Shown here piece by piece: positions 1 through 8,117 of a stretch of 43,821 bases of DNA (positions are counted from its first letter, which is position 1; each line of letters starts with the position of its first letter). The DNA is taken from contig DVMW01000049.1 in the NCBI GenBank assembly GCA_018714805.1, positions 1 through 43,821 on the forward strand, in the 5' to 3' direction. Under the pieces are notes generated by a model, which was not told where the DNA came from, searched no databases, and saw only the letters and a program-made list of their open reading frames with translations. Source of the DNA: Candidatus Fimenecus excrementigallinarum. Lineage in GTDB: Bacteria > Bacillota > Clostridia > Oscillospirales > Acutalibacteraceae. Both the position numbers and the translations under genes were made by a program.

Positions 1-348
1 CGGGAGGTCGTTTTGGAGCTGCCCGCCGGGAAGCTCGAATACGGGGAGGACCCCTTAGAGGCGGGCAAGCGGGAGCTGCACGAGGAGGCCGGCGCCGCCG
101 CGGACGTCTACCGCTCGCTCGGGACGCTCTATCCCACGCCCGGCTACTGCGGCGAAATCATCCACCTGTATCTTGCAACCGGCCTTGCCTTTTCCGCCCC
201 GCAGCCCGACGAGGACGAATTTCTCCGGCTGCGGCGCATCCCGCTTGAGACGGCGTACCGCATGGTGCTGGACAATCAAATTCCCGACGCAAAAACGCAG
301 GTCGGGATTCTGAAAACCTATCAGCTGATAAAGGAGGGGCTACTATGA
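1..348 (+). CDS. Nudix hydrolase, ADP-ribose pyrophosphatase-like (5' end outside window)
   Basis: The reading frame is open from the first base, so the N-terminus is missing; a TTG at 13 lies inside the conserved VVLELPAGKLE stretch and is not the start. The full Nudix box G-x5-E-x7-REL-x-EE-x-G is present (GKLEYGE ... RELHEEAG), followed by YPTPGYCGEIIHLYLA, the pattern typical of ADP-ribose pyrophosphatases of the NudF group. These enzymes hydrolyse ADP-ribose to AMP and ribose 5-phosphate using Mg2+ bound by the Nudix glutamates. The stop overlaps the start of the next gene (ATGA), so the two are translationally coupled. Family is certain; substrate is inferred from the downstream proline-containing motif. 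Confidence 0.88.
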   Translation, partial: REVVLELPAGKLEYGEDPLEAGKRELHEEAGAAADVYRSLGTLYPTPGYCGEIIHLYLATGLAFSAPQPDEDEFLRLRRIPLETAYRMVLDNQIPDAKTQVGILKTYQLIKEGLL

Positions 349-899
349 TTCTGGTGCTCGCTTCCGCGTCCCCGCGGCGCGCGGACATTTTAAAGCAGGG
401 CGGGTTTTCCTTTGTGACGCGCGTTTCGGGCGCAAGCGAAGCGCTGCCCGCCTCCCTTTCCCCCGCCGCGGCGGTGCGGCGGCTCGCAAAGCGCAAGGGC
501 GAGGCGGTCGACTGCGGTCCGGGCGAGGTGGTCCTTGCCGCCGACACGGTGGTCGTCTGCGCCGGGCAGCGGCTCGGCAAGCCCCAGAACGAAACGGACG
601 CCGCCGGGATGCTCCGGCTGCTTTCCGGGCGCACGCACCACGTCTACACCGGCGTATACATCACGAACGGCGCGCAGGAGGTCCTGTTTTCCGAGCGCAG
701 CGCCGTCACCTTTTTCCCGCTGTCCGAAGCCGAGATAGACGCGTATGTGCGCTCGGGCGAGGCGATGGACAAGGCCGGGGCGTACGCCATTCAGGGGCGC
801 GGGGCGCTGTTTGTGCGCCGCGTTGCGGGGGATTATCTCAACATCGTCGGTCTGCCGCTGGCGCGCACGGCGCGCGAGCTGCAAAATTTTGGGTTCTGA
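345..899 (+). CDS. maf: Maf-family nucleoside triphosphate pyrophosphatase
   Basis: A 184-residue protein, normal length for Maf. It opens with LASASPRR, the hallmark phosphate-binding motif, then ADTVV, GKP, SGRTHHVYTG, GEAMDKAGAYAIQG and GDYLNIVGLPL, all conserved in Maf/YhdE proteins. These hydrolyse non-canonical or pyrimidine nucleoside triphosphates (dTTP/UTP in the YhdE group) to the monophosphate and pyrophosphate. The ATG overlaps the Nudix stop by four bases, so both nucleotide-cleaning enzymes are probably made together. The motif set looks complete; the dTTP/UTP preference is inference. Confidence 0.93.
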   Translation: MILVLASASPRRADILKQGGFSFVTRVSGASEALPASLSPAAAVRRLAKRKGEAVDCGPGEVVLAADTVVVCAGQRLGKPQNETDAAGMLRLLSGRTHHVYTGVYITNGAQEVLFSERSAVTFFPLSEAEIDAYVRSGEAMDKAGAYAIQGRGALFVRRVAGDYLNIVGLPLARTARELQNFGF

Positions 900-916
900 A
901 GGAAGGATACACACCA

Positions 917-1765
917 ATGAAAACCGGACTTGTCTTGGAGGGCGGCGGGATGCGCGGCATCTACACCTCCGGCGTGCTCGACGCGCTCATGGACGCAGCC
1001 ATACGCTTTGACTACTGCATCGGCGTTTCCGCCGGCGCGGGGCACGCGGTCTCGTACCTGTCGAACCAGCGCGGGCGCGATTTCCGCATCAACACAAAGT
1101 ACATCAAGGACAAGCGCTACATCGGGCTCGACCCCATTCTCCACGAAAAGTCCGTGTTCGGGCTGGACTTCATCTACGACACCATTCCCAAGGAGCTGGA
1201 CCCCTTCGATTACGACGCGTTTTTCCGCGACCCGACGGAATTTTACGCCGTGACGACCGACGCCGAAACGGGCGAGGCCGCCTATTTCGGCAAGGAGACG
1301 CTTTCCCGCGACGATTTTTCGCCGCTGAAGGCCTCGGCGTCGCTGCCGATGTTTTCCCCGCCGATAGAGATTGGCGGCCGCAAATATTTTGACGGCGGCG
1401 CGGCGGACTCCATCCCGGTGCAGCGCGCGCTGGACGACGGCTGCGACCGGCTTTTGATTGTGCGCACAAGGCCGCGCGACTTCCAAAAGGGGCCGGAAAA
1501 GCTGCGGCACCTTTACACACGCGTGCTGCGCGAGTACCCGAAGATGATTGAGACGCTCGACACGCGCCATATCCGCTACAACGCGTCGCTTGCGCTGTGC
1601 CGGGAGCTCGAGCAGGCGGGCCGGGCGGTCGTTATCGCCCCCGAATACCCGCTGGTCGTCGACAAATTCAGCACCGACACCGACAAGCTCGAGCACTGCT
1701 ATTACGAGGGCTTTCGCGACACGAACCACGTGCTGGACAAAATTCGGCAGCTGGTTGCGAAATAA
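917..1765 (+). CDS. Patatin-like phospholipase family protein
   Basis: A 282-residue protein with the patatin layout: an oxyanion-hole GGGMRG at residues 9-14, the nucleophile elbow GVSAG with Ser38, and the DGG motif with Asp159 (FDGGAADSIP) completing the Ser-Asp dyad. This matches the bacterial YjjU-like subgroup, predicted to cleave acyl esters of phospholipids. No signal peptide or membrane segment is visible, so it is probably cytoplasmic or peripheral. A GGAAGGA ribosome site lies just before the ATG. It follows maf by 17 nt and is closed by a terminator, so it is the last gene of the Nudix-Maf operon. The physiological substrate cannot be told from sequence. Confidence 0.9.
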   Translation: MKTGLVLEGGGMRGIYTSGVLDALMDAAIRFDYCIGVSAGAGHAVSYLSNQRGRDFRINTKYIKDKRYIGLDPILHEKSVFGLDFIYDTIPKELDPFDYDAFFRDPTEFYAVTTDAETGEAAYFGKETLSRDDFSPLKASASLPMFSPPIEIGGRKYFDGGAADSIPVQRALDDGCDRLLIVRTRPRDFQKGPEKLRHLYTRVLREYPKMIETLDTRHIRYNASLALCRELEQAGRAVVIAPEYPLVVDKFSTDTDKLEHCYYEGFRDTNHVLDKIRQLVAK

Positions 1766-1771
1766 CGGGAA

Positions 1772-1797
1772 ACGGGACGCGCCTGCGTCCCGTTTTT
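1772..1797 (+). terminator. Intrinsic terminator after the patatin-like gene
   Basis: A perfect 9-bp stem (ACGGGACGC / GCGTCCCGT) with a GCCT loop runs straight into TTTTT. It starts seven bases after the stop codon and separates this operon from the promoter at 1809. Confidence 0.9.
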
Positions 1798-1808
1798 GCA
1801 GACGGGAT

Positions 1809-1837
1809 TTGACATCGGGTGTGTAATATCTTATAAT
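1809..1837 (+). promoter_or_regulatory. Sigma-A promoter of the D-Asp ligase operon
   Basis: Both hexamers are consensus: TTGACA at 1809-1814 and TATAAT at 1832-1837 with a 17-nt spacer. Nothing comparable occurs again before mfd, so this promoter may drive the whole run of genes to about 13.5 kb. Confidence 0.9.
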
Positions 1838-1884
1838 AAACAGATACTACAAAGTGGAAAACAGCAAAGAGAAGGACTTTGAAT

Positions 1885-3096
1885 ATGCAGTGTGTGGAAC
1901 GTGAATTTTTACCGGTCATTTTGGGCGCGGACATCACCGCCTATTCGCTCGCGCGCAGCTTTCACGAGGCGTACGGCGTCAAGTCGCTGGTACTGAGCAT
2001 GGCAAAAGGCGGCTACATTGCGAATTCCGACATCATTGAGAACCGCGTGTTCCCGGGCCTTGAAAAAAAAGAGGTGCTCCTGGAGCGCCTTTTGGAGGTC
2101 GGCCGGGAGTTCGAGGGCAAAAAGCAGCTTATCGTGCTCGGCTGCGGGGACTGGTACGTCCGCGCGCTTATCGAAAGCAAGGACGCACTCAAGCCCTACT
2201 ACATCGTCCCCTATATTGACGAGGCGCTTTTGAACCGCATTGTGTTAAAGGACAAGTTCTACGAGATTTTTGAGGAACTGGGGCTCGACTATCCGAAAAC
2301 GTATGTGTACGAATGCGGGAAGGAAAACGACCTGCGGTTCGATTTCGACTATCCCGTTATCGCCAAGCCCGCAAACAGCGCGAAGTACCATTACGCCAAA
2401 TTTCCCGGGAAACGCAAGGTGTTCAGCTTTGACGACGAGGCGGCCTTACGCGAAATGCTCGCGAATCTGGAGCAGTCGAGCTACGACTACAAATTCCTTA
2501 TCCAGGACAAAATCCCCGGCGACGACACCTATATGCACGTGCTGACCTGCTACTGCGACCAGAATTCCAAGGTCCGCTTCGCGGCGCTCGGCCACACGCT
2601 TTTGGAGGACCACACGCCGACGGCGATAGGCAACCCCGTCGCCATTATCAACGAGGTGAACCCCGACATTGTGGCGGCGGCGACGAAATTCCTGGAGCAC
2701 ATCGGCTACGTCGGCTTTGCGAATTTCGACATCAAGTACGACCGCCGCGACGGGAAGTATAAATTTTTTGAGATTAATGTCCGCCTCGGACGCAGCAACT
2801 TCTATATCACGGGCAGCGGCTTTAACGCGGTCCGATGGATTGTGGACGACTACATCTACCACAAGCTTCCCGACTACACGGTGGCGGACAACATCTGCCT
2901 GTACACCGTCGTGCCGAAGGGGGTTATCCGGAAATACGTTTCCGACCCGGAATTGAAGGCGCAGGCCGAGGCGCTTTACAAGGCCGGCAAGGTTTCGTCC
3001 CCGCTGTTTTACAAGGCGGACAAAAACCTCAAGCACCGCTTCTACGCGGCGGCGGCCTTTTTTAACCAGTACCGCAAGTTCAAAAAGTTCTATTGA
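1885..3096 (+). CDS. ATP-grasp ligase, D-aspartate ligase-like
   Basis: A 403-residue ATP-grasp protein. The N-terminal part (FLPVILGADI, then ARSFHEAYGVKS) is the pre-ATP-grasp fold. The ATP-grasp core follows, with IAKPANSAKY binding nucleotide and FFEINVRLGRS carrying the Mg2+ ligands Glu and Asn. This matches Enterococcus faecium Asl-type ligases, which join D-aspartate to the lysine side chain of the peptidoglycan precursor. The racemase immediately downstream would supply D-Asp. The ATG at 1885 is preferred over an in-frame TTG at 1879 because GAAGGA (1871-1876) is 8 nt from the ATG but only 2 nt from the TTG. D-Asp specificity is inferred from family resemblance plus the neighbour; another carboxylate-amine ligase activity is possible. 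Confidence 0.78.
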   Translation: MQCVEREFLPVILGADITAYSLARSFHEAYGVKSLVLSMAKGGYIANSDIIENRVFPGLEKKEVLLERLLEVGREFEGKKQLIVLGCGDWYVRALIESKDALKPYYIVPYIDEALLNRIVLKDKFYEIFEELGLDYPKTYVYECGKENDLRFDFDYPVIAKPANSAKYHYAKFPGKRKVFSFDDEAALREMLANLEQSSYDYKFLIQDKIPGDDTYMHVLTCYCDQNSKVRFAALGHTLLEDHTPTAIGNPVAIINEVNPDIVAAATKFLEHIGYVGFANFDIKYDRRDGKYKFFEINVRLGRSNFYITGSGFNAVRWIVDDYIYHKLPDYTVADNICLYTVVPKGVIRKYVSDPELKAQAEALYKAGKVSSPLFYKADKNLKHRFYAAAAFFNQYRKFKKFY

Positions 3097-3109
3097 GCCG
3101 GTGACAGCT

Positions 3110-3847
3110 ATGCAGGAAAAAGTTTTGGGCGTGCTCGGCGGCGTGGGGCCGCTTGCGACGGTGTATTTCGCCGATTTGGTCATTAAGATGACCGACGCGA
3201 AAACCGACCAGGAGCATATCCCGATGGTGATTTTGAACCACGCCTCCATCCCCGACCGGACGGCGTATATTCTGGACCGCACGAAGCCCGACCCCCTGCC
3301 CGTCATGGTGTCGGACGCCAAAAAGCTGGAGCGCGACGGGTGCGACTGCATCGTGATTCCCTGCAACACGGCGCATTATTTTTACGACGCGATGCAGCAG
3401 AGCGTGCGCATTCCCATCCTCAACATCTTAGAGGAGACCGTCGCTTATGCCGAAAAAACCGTGCCGAACCTGCGCTGCATCGGCATTCTCGCAACCGAGG
3501 GGACCGTCGCTTCCGGCGCGTACCAGACCGTCATCCAGAAGCACGGGCTCGATTACCGGCTGCCCACGACCGAGGACCAGGCGTCGCTGATGCACATCAT
3601 CTACGACCAGGTCAAGGCCGGGGAAAAGGCGGATATCTGTGAATTCCTGCGCATCGTCGGCGCGCTGAAAAAGGCGGGCTGCGAAGCGGTGGTGCTCGGC
3701 TGCACCGAACTTTCGGTTATCCGCAAGGACTTTTCCTTAACGCAGCCGGAGCTTGTCGATTCAATGGAATGCCTGGCGCGCGCGAGCATCCGCTTTTGCG
3801 GAAAACGTCTTCGGGAGCCGGCGCAGGCGGACACGCATTTGGAATGA
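3110..3847 (+). CDS. racD: Aspartate racemase
   Basis: A 245-residue cofactor-independent amino acid racemase of the Asp/Glu/hydantoin family. The N-terminus VLGVLGGVGPLAT is typical. The two catalytic cysteines are visible: Cys85 in IPCNTAHYF and Cys198 in VLGCTELS. The threonine after each Cys and the GPLAT loop fit aspartate rather than glutamate racemase (MurI). It would convert L-Asp to D-Asp for the ligase encoded 13 nt upstream. An in-frame GTG at 3101 is an alternative start; the ATG at 3110 has a GGTGA sequence 5 nt upstream. Both catalytic residues are intact, so it should be active. Confidence 0.88.
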   Translation: MQEKVLGVLGGVGPLATVYFADLVIKMTDAKTDQEHIPMVILNHASIPDRTAYILDRTKPDPLPVMVSDAKKLERDGCDCIVIPCNTAHYFYDAMQQSVRIPILNILEETVAYAEKTVPNLRCIGILATEGTVASGAYQTVIQKHGLDYRLPTTEDQASLMHIIYDQVKAGEKADICEFLRIVGALKKAGCEAVVLGCTELSVIRKDFSLTQPELVDSMECLARASIRFCGKRLREPAQADTHLE

Positions 3848-3860
3848 GGGAACATAAACT

Positions 3861-5705
3861 ATGTGCGGATTTGTAGGCTTTGTCAACGACACGCCCGACA
3901 CGAAAACCAACGAAGCGGTTGTGCGCGCCATGGCGGCGCGCATTGCGCACCGCGGGCCGGACTCCGAGGACTACTATGTGGACGACGGCGTTTCGCTGGG
4001 CTTTCGGCGGCTGAGCATCATCGACCTTGCGGGCGGCAGCCAGCCCATCCAGAACGAGGACGGCACCAAGGTGCTGGTTTTCAACGGGGAAATTTACAAT
4101 TTCCAGGCCCTGCGCGAGGAGCTGCTCGCAAAAGGGCACGTCTTTAAAACGCGGACCGATTCCGAGGTGCTGCTGCACGGCTACGAGGAGTGGGGCAAGG
4201 ACCTGCTCTCCCGGCTGCGCGGGATGTTCGCTTTCGTTATCTGGGACAAAACCGCCCGCCGGCTGTTCGGCGCGCGCGACATTTTCGGGATAAAGCCGTT
4301 TTTCTACTACCTGCGCGACGGGGTGTTCCTGTTCGCCTCCGAAATCAAGGCGTTTCTCTGCAACCCCCTGTTCCGAAAGGAGCTCAACGAAGCGCGGCTG
4401 CCCGAATACCTGTGCTTCGAGTACATCCCGAACAACGAGACGATGTTCAAAAACGTCTACAAAATGGAGCCGGGCGCCTATTTCACCTGGGAGGACGGCC
4501 GGCTTTCCACGGCGCGCTATTACACGCCGGAATTCGAGATTGACGACGAAAAGCCGCTTTCCTACTGGGAGGCGCTTATCGACGAGACCTTCCGCGGCTC
4601 GACCGCGGCGCACGGCATTGCGGACGTCGAGGTCGGCTGCTTTTTGTCCAGCGGCGTGGATTCGAGCTACGTCGTGCACGAGATGGCGAAGCGCAACCGC
4701 GTGCGCACCTTCTCCGTCGGGTACGCCGAGGAGAAGTATTCCGAGCTTTCCTCGGCCGAGGAATTCGCCAAAACCGAGGGCGTGCTGAATTTCACGCATA
4801 AGATAACGGCCGAGGCGTATTTTGACGCCGCGCCCGCCGTACAATACTACATGGACGAACCGCTGCCCAACCCCTCGGCCATTTCGCTCTATTTCCTGGC
4901 AAAGCTTGCCAGCGAGCAGGTCAAGGTTGTGCTTTCGGGCGAGGGGGCGGACGAGCTGTTCGGCGGCTACCACTACTACCGCGAGCCGCTGGATTTTCAA
5001 AACTATATGCGCCTGCCGCTTTCGCTGCGCAGAGCCCTTGCCCGCGCCGCGTCGAAGCTGCCGGATTTCCACGGCAAGCGGTTTTTGATGCGCGGGCAGT
5101 TCCCCATTGAAAAGCGCTACATCCGCAACAACTACGTCTACCGCCACGCCGAGGTGAACCGCGTGCTTGCGCAGCCGGTGGACGCGCCCGACCCGTCCGA
5201 ATTTACAAAGCCGTTTTTCGACGAGGTGCAAAACGAGGACGACATTACGAAAATGCAGTACGCGGACATCCGCACCTGGCTTGTGCAGGACATTTTGGTC
5301 AAGGCCGACCGCATGAGCATGGCGCATTCTCTGGAGCTGCGCGTGCCCTTTTTGGACCGCGAGATGCTGCGCGTGGCGCTGCAGATTCCGGCAAAATACC
5401 GCGTCAACCGCGAAACGACCAAGGTTGCGCTGCGCGGCGCGGCGGCGCGCGCCCTGCCCGAAAAAACCGCGCATATGCGCAAGACGGGCTTTTTGACGCC
5501 GCTGAACGACTGGCTGCGCCGCGACGAATTTTACGCGCGCGTCAAGGCGAAATTTGAAAGCGACACGGCCAAGCGCTTTTTCAACACCGATTTCATCCTG
5601 AAGCTTTTGGACGACCACAAGGCCGGCACGGCGCACAACATGAAAAAGATTTGGTCCGTTTACTGCTTCCTGCTCTGGTACGAAGCATATTTTATAAACA
5701 ACTGA
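3861..5705 (+). CDS. asnB: Asparagine synthetase (glutamine-hydrolysing) family, possible cell-wall amidase-ligase
   Basis: A 614-residue class II amidotransferase. It begins MCGFVGFVND, with Cys2 as the N-terminal nucleophile after Met removal, and keeps RGPDSED and FNGEIYN of the glutaminase domain. The synthetase domain has the ATP pyrophosphatase loop FLSSGVDSS (around 260-268) and GEGADELFGGY. All catalytic motifs seem intact. Family members make L-Asn from L-Asp, but paralogues such as lactococcal AsnH amidate the D-Asp of the peptidoglycan cross-bridge. Its place 13 nt after racD and the D-Asp ligase makes the wall role likely here, though this is inference. GAGGGA precedes the ATG. 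Confidence 0.9.
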   Translation: MCGFVGFVNDTPDTKTNEAVVRAMAARIAHRGPDSEDYYVDDGVSLGFRRLSIIDLAGGSQPIQNEDGTKVLVFNGEIYNFQALREELLAKGHVFKTRTDSEVLLHGYEEWGKDLLSRLRGMFAFVIWDKTARRLFGARDIFGIKPFFYYLRDGVFLFASEIKAFLCNPLFRKELNEARLPEYLCFEYIPNNETMFKNVYKMEPGAYFTWEDGRLSTARYYTPEFEIDDEKPLSYWEALIDETFRGSTAAHGIADVEVGCFLSSGVDSSYVVHEMAKRNRVRTFSVGYAEEKYSELSSAEEFAKTEGVLNFTHKITAEAYFDAAPAVQYYMDEPLPNPSAISLYFLAKLASEQVKVVLSGEGADELFGGYHYYREPLDFQNYMRLPLSLRRALARAASKLPDFHGKRFLMRGQFPIEKRYIRNNYVYRHAEVNRVLAQPVDAPDPSEFTKPFFDEVQNEDDITKMQYADIRTWLVQDILVKADRMSMAHSLELRVPFLDREMLRVALQIPAKYRVNRETTKVALRGAAARALPEKTAHMRKTGFLTPLNDWLRRDEFYARVKAKFESDTAKRFFNTDFILKLLDDHKAGTAHNMKKIWSVYCFLLWYEAYFINN

Positions 5706-5724
5706 CCGCAAAAGGGGGCGCACG

Positions 5725-6342
5725 ATGAAGCTCATTGACATTTCCAACGACCTGCTCACCGCCGAGGTGTACGAGGGCGACCCCGTCCCCGAGCTGCGCG
5801 CGGTGCAATCGATGGAGGCGGGAGACCGGTACAACCTCGGCGTCCTCACGGCGGGGCTGCACAACGGGACGCACATCGACGCGCCGCTGCATTTCCTTTC
5901 CGGCGGGGCGGACGTTTCGAAGGTGCCGCTGGACGCGTGCATCGGCCCCTGCCGCGTTTTGGAGGTCACGCCGGGCGTCATCACCGGCGAGGTCGTCGAA
6001 AATTCGTTCCCGCGCGGGTGCGAGCGGCTGCTGCTGAAATCCGGCGGGCGGGCGTTCATCCACGAAACGGCGGCGCAGGCGATGGCGTACTACGGCTGCC
6101 GGCTTGTGGGGACCGACGCGCTGAGCATCGACCCGGAATACGACCAGACGGGCGCGGCGCACATCGCATTTTTGCGCGAAAACGTCGTTATCCTGGAGGG
6201 GCTTAACCTTTCCGCGGTGCGCGGCGGCGACTATTTCCTTATCGCCCCGCCCGTAAAGATTGGCGAAGCGGAGGCCGCGTTTGCGCGCGCGGTGCTTGTC
6301 TCGGACTACATTTTCTGGAGCGGGAAGGGCCCGCAGGCGTAA
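5725..6342 (+). CDS. Cyclase/kynurenine formamidase-family metal hydrolase
   Basis: A 205-residue protein with the cyclase-family metal motif HxGTHxDxPxH, seen as HNGTHIDAPLHF near residues 50-61. The family includes kynurenine formamidase and polyketide cyclases; members bind divalent metal and hydrolyse amides or lactones. No tryptophan-degradation genes are nearby, so the kynurenine reaction is not supported. AAGGGGG lies just upstream of the ATG, 19 nt after the asparagine synthetase, so it is in the same operon. Its substrate is unknown; an amide or lactone of the cell-wall pathway is only a guess from context. Confidence 0.82.
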   Translation: MKLIDISNDLLTAEVYEGDPVPELRAVQSMEAGDRYNLGVLTAGLHNGTHIDAPLHFLSGGADVSKVPLDACIGPCRVLEVTPGVITGEVVENSFPRGCERLLLKSGGRAFIHETAAQAMAYYGCRLVGTDALSIDPEYDQTGAAHIAFLRENVVILEGLNLSAVRGGDYFLIAPPVKIGEAEAAFARAVLVSDYIFWSGKGPQA

Positions 6343-6350
6343 GGAGCAAT

Positions 6351-7904
6351 ATGCAGAACATCGTAATTATCGGCGCGGGTCCCGCGGGGCTGACGGCGGG
6401 GCTCGAGCTGCTGCGCCGCGCGCCCGACCGCTTTTCGGTCACAATTTTGGAGGCAAGCGGCGCTTTGGGCGGCATTTCGCGAACCGTGAACGCCGGCGGC
6501 GACCGGATGGACATCGGCGGGCACCGGTTCTTTTCCAAGGACGCGCGCGTCAACGCGTTTTGGGAAAGCCTGCTGCCCACGCAGGGCGCGCCCGCGCTCG
6601 ACGACCGGCTGCTCGGGCGGCAAAAGCCGCTTGCGCCCGGCGGCCCGGACCCGGAGCAAACCGACCGCGTGATGCTTGTGCGCGACCGGGTCTCGCGCAT
6701 TTACTACGGCGGCAAATTTTTTGATTATCCCATCTCCGTCAAGCCGCAGACCTTTCGCAATCTCGGTCTTGCGCGCACCGTGCGCGCGGGGCTGGGGTAT
6801 TTCGGCGCGTGCCTTCGAAAAAGGCCGGAAACGTCGCTGGAAAACTTCTATATCAACCGCTTCGGCCGCCCGCTTTACGAAATGTTTTTCGAGGATTATA
6901 CCGAAAAGCTCTGGGGCCGGCACCCGTCCGCGATTTCCGCGGACTGGGGCGCGCAGCGCGTCAAGGGCTTATCCGTCCTGCGGGTCCTGCAAAACGCGCT
7001 GGGCCTTTCTAAAACGAAGGAGACGTCGCTTATCGAGCAGTTTCGCTACCCGAAATTCGGCCCCGGCCAGCTCTGGGAGCAGGCGGCGGCGGAATTTACC
7101 GCGCGCGGCGGGCGGCTTTGCAAAAACTGCCGCGTAACGGGGCTCGAGGTCCGGGACGGGCGGCTTTGCACGGTGCGTGCCGCAGACGGCGGCGCAGAAA
7201 GGGCGTTCCCGGCGGATTTTGTGCTGTCCTCCATGCCGCTTTGCGATTTGGTCGCCGCGCTCACCGGCGTTGCGGTCCCGCCGGCGGTTGCGCAGGCGGC
7301 GGCGGGGCTGCCCTACCGCGATTTCGTCACGGTGGGCCTGCTTGTGCCCCGGCTGCGGCAGAAAAACGAAACGGCGCACAAGGCGCTCGGCACGCTTGTG
7401 CCCGACTGCTGGATTTACGTGCAGGACCGTTCGGTGCGCCTCGGCCGCGTGCAGATTTTCAACAACTGGTCGCCCTACATGGTCCGCGACGTGCAGAACA
7501 CCGTGTTTGTCGGGCTCGAATACTTCTGCCGCGAGCACGACGCGTTCTGGAACACAAGCGACGCCGACCTTGCCGAGGCCGGCCGCCGGGACCTTGTGCG
7601 CATCGGCCTTTTGGACGCGGACGCCAAGGTGCTCAAAAGCCATTGCGAGCGAGTCGAAAAGGCCTATCCGGCGTATTTTGACACGTATGCGCAGCTGCCG
7701 TGCATCCGGGAATTCCTCGACCGGCTCGGCAATCTGTACTGCATCGGCCGCAACGGCCAGCACCGCTACAACAACATGGACCACTCCATGCTGACCGCCT
7801 TTGCCGCCTGCGACGGCATTTTGCAGGGCAATCCCGACAAGACGGCGGTCTGGAGCGTCAATACGGAAAAGGCGTATCACGAATCGACGGAGGCACACGC
7901 ATGA
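6351..7904 (+). CDS. FAD-dependent oxidoreductase, UDP-galactopyranose mutase/amine oxidase-like
   Basis: A 517-residue flavoprotein. The N-terminal dinucleotide-binding signature IVIIGAGPAGLTAG is followed by an acidic end of beta-2 (ILEASGALGGIS), then MDIGGHRFFSKD, the arrangement of protoporphyrinogen-oxidase and UDP-galactopyranose-mutase-like proteins. The C-terminal GRNGQHRYNNMDHSM is the second FAD contact of that group. It is longer than true UDP-galactopyranose mutases (about 370-400 residues), so it is better described as a related FAD oxidoreductase of unknown substrate, possibly acting on an activated sugar. Ribosome site AAGGAG sits at the previous stop. It overlaps the next gene by ATGA. 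Confidence 0.8.
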   Translation: MQNIVIIGAGPAGLTAGLELLRRAPDRFSVTILEASGALGGISRTVNAGGDRMDIGGHRFFSKDARVNAFWESLLPTQGAPALDDRLLGRQKPLAPGGPDPEQTDRVMLVRDRVSRIYYGGKFFDYPISVKPQTFRNLGLARTVRAGLGYFGACLRKRPETSLENFYINRFGRPLYEMFFEDYTEKLWGRHPSAISADWGAQRVKGLSVLRVLQNALGLSKTKETSLIEQFRYPKFGPGQLWEQAAAEFTARGGRLCKNCRVTGLEVRDGRLCTVRAADGGAERAFPADFVLSSMPLCDLVAALTGVAVPPAVAQAAAGLPYRDFVTVGLLVPRLRQKNETAHKALGTLVPDCWIYVQDRSVRLGRVQIFNNWSPYMVRDVQNTVFVGLEYFCREHDAFWNTSDADLAEAGRRDLVRIGLLDADAKVLKSHCERVEKAYPAYFDTYAQLPCIREFLDRLGNLYCIGRNGQHRYNNMDHSMLTAFAACDGILQGNPDKTAVWSVNTEKAYHESTEAHA

Positions 7905-8101
7905 GCACGCCCGAGAAAAAGACACCGCAGTCGCGCTGCGATATGTGTATGTATTACGACTACGACGACGAAACCGAGCAGTATGTCTGCGTGCTCGACC
8001 TCGACGAGGATGAGCTGGAGGCCTTTTTGTCCTATCAAACGCAGAACTGCCCGTATTTCCGGTTCTATGAGGAATACAAGCTGGTCGAACGCCAGAATTA
8101 A
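7901..8101 (+). CDS. Small four-cysteine protein, DUF6472-like
   Basis: A 66-residue protein starting at the ATG that overlaps the preceding stop, with GGAGG at 7889-7893 and a 7-nt spacer. It carries CxxC at Cys13/Cys16, then Cys30 and Cys50 (QNCPYF), and is very acidic in the middle (DLDEDELE). The pattern CDMCMYYDYD ... NCPYFRF recalls the DUF6472 family of Clostridia, recognised by memory only. Four spaced cysteines suggest a small zinc or iron-sulfur site. Function is unknown; operon position couples it to the flavoprotein and the GlmU-like gene. Confidence 0.75.
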   Translation: MSTPEKKTPQSRCDMCMYYDYDDETEQYVCVLDLDEDELEAFLSYQTQNCPYFRFYEEYKLVERQN

Positions 8102-8117
8102 GCAGGGGGAAAACCAT

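Noticed and set aside
1879-1884. TTG start two codons upstream for the D-Asp ligase
   Set aside because: Only 2 nt from GAAGGA, too close for initiation; the ATG at 1885 has normal spacing.
3717-6059. 780-codon open frame on the minus strand
   Set aside because: Lies opposite racD, asparagine synthetase and the cyclase, all with clear motifs; it is Arg/His/Val-rich shadow coding typical of high-GC DNA.
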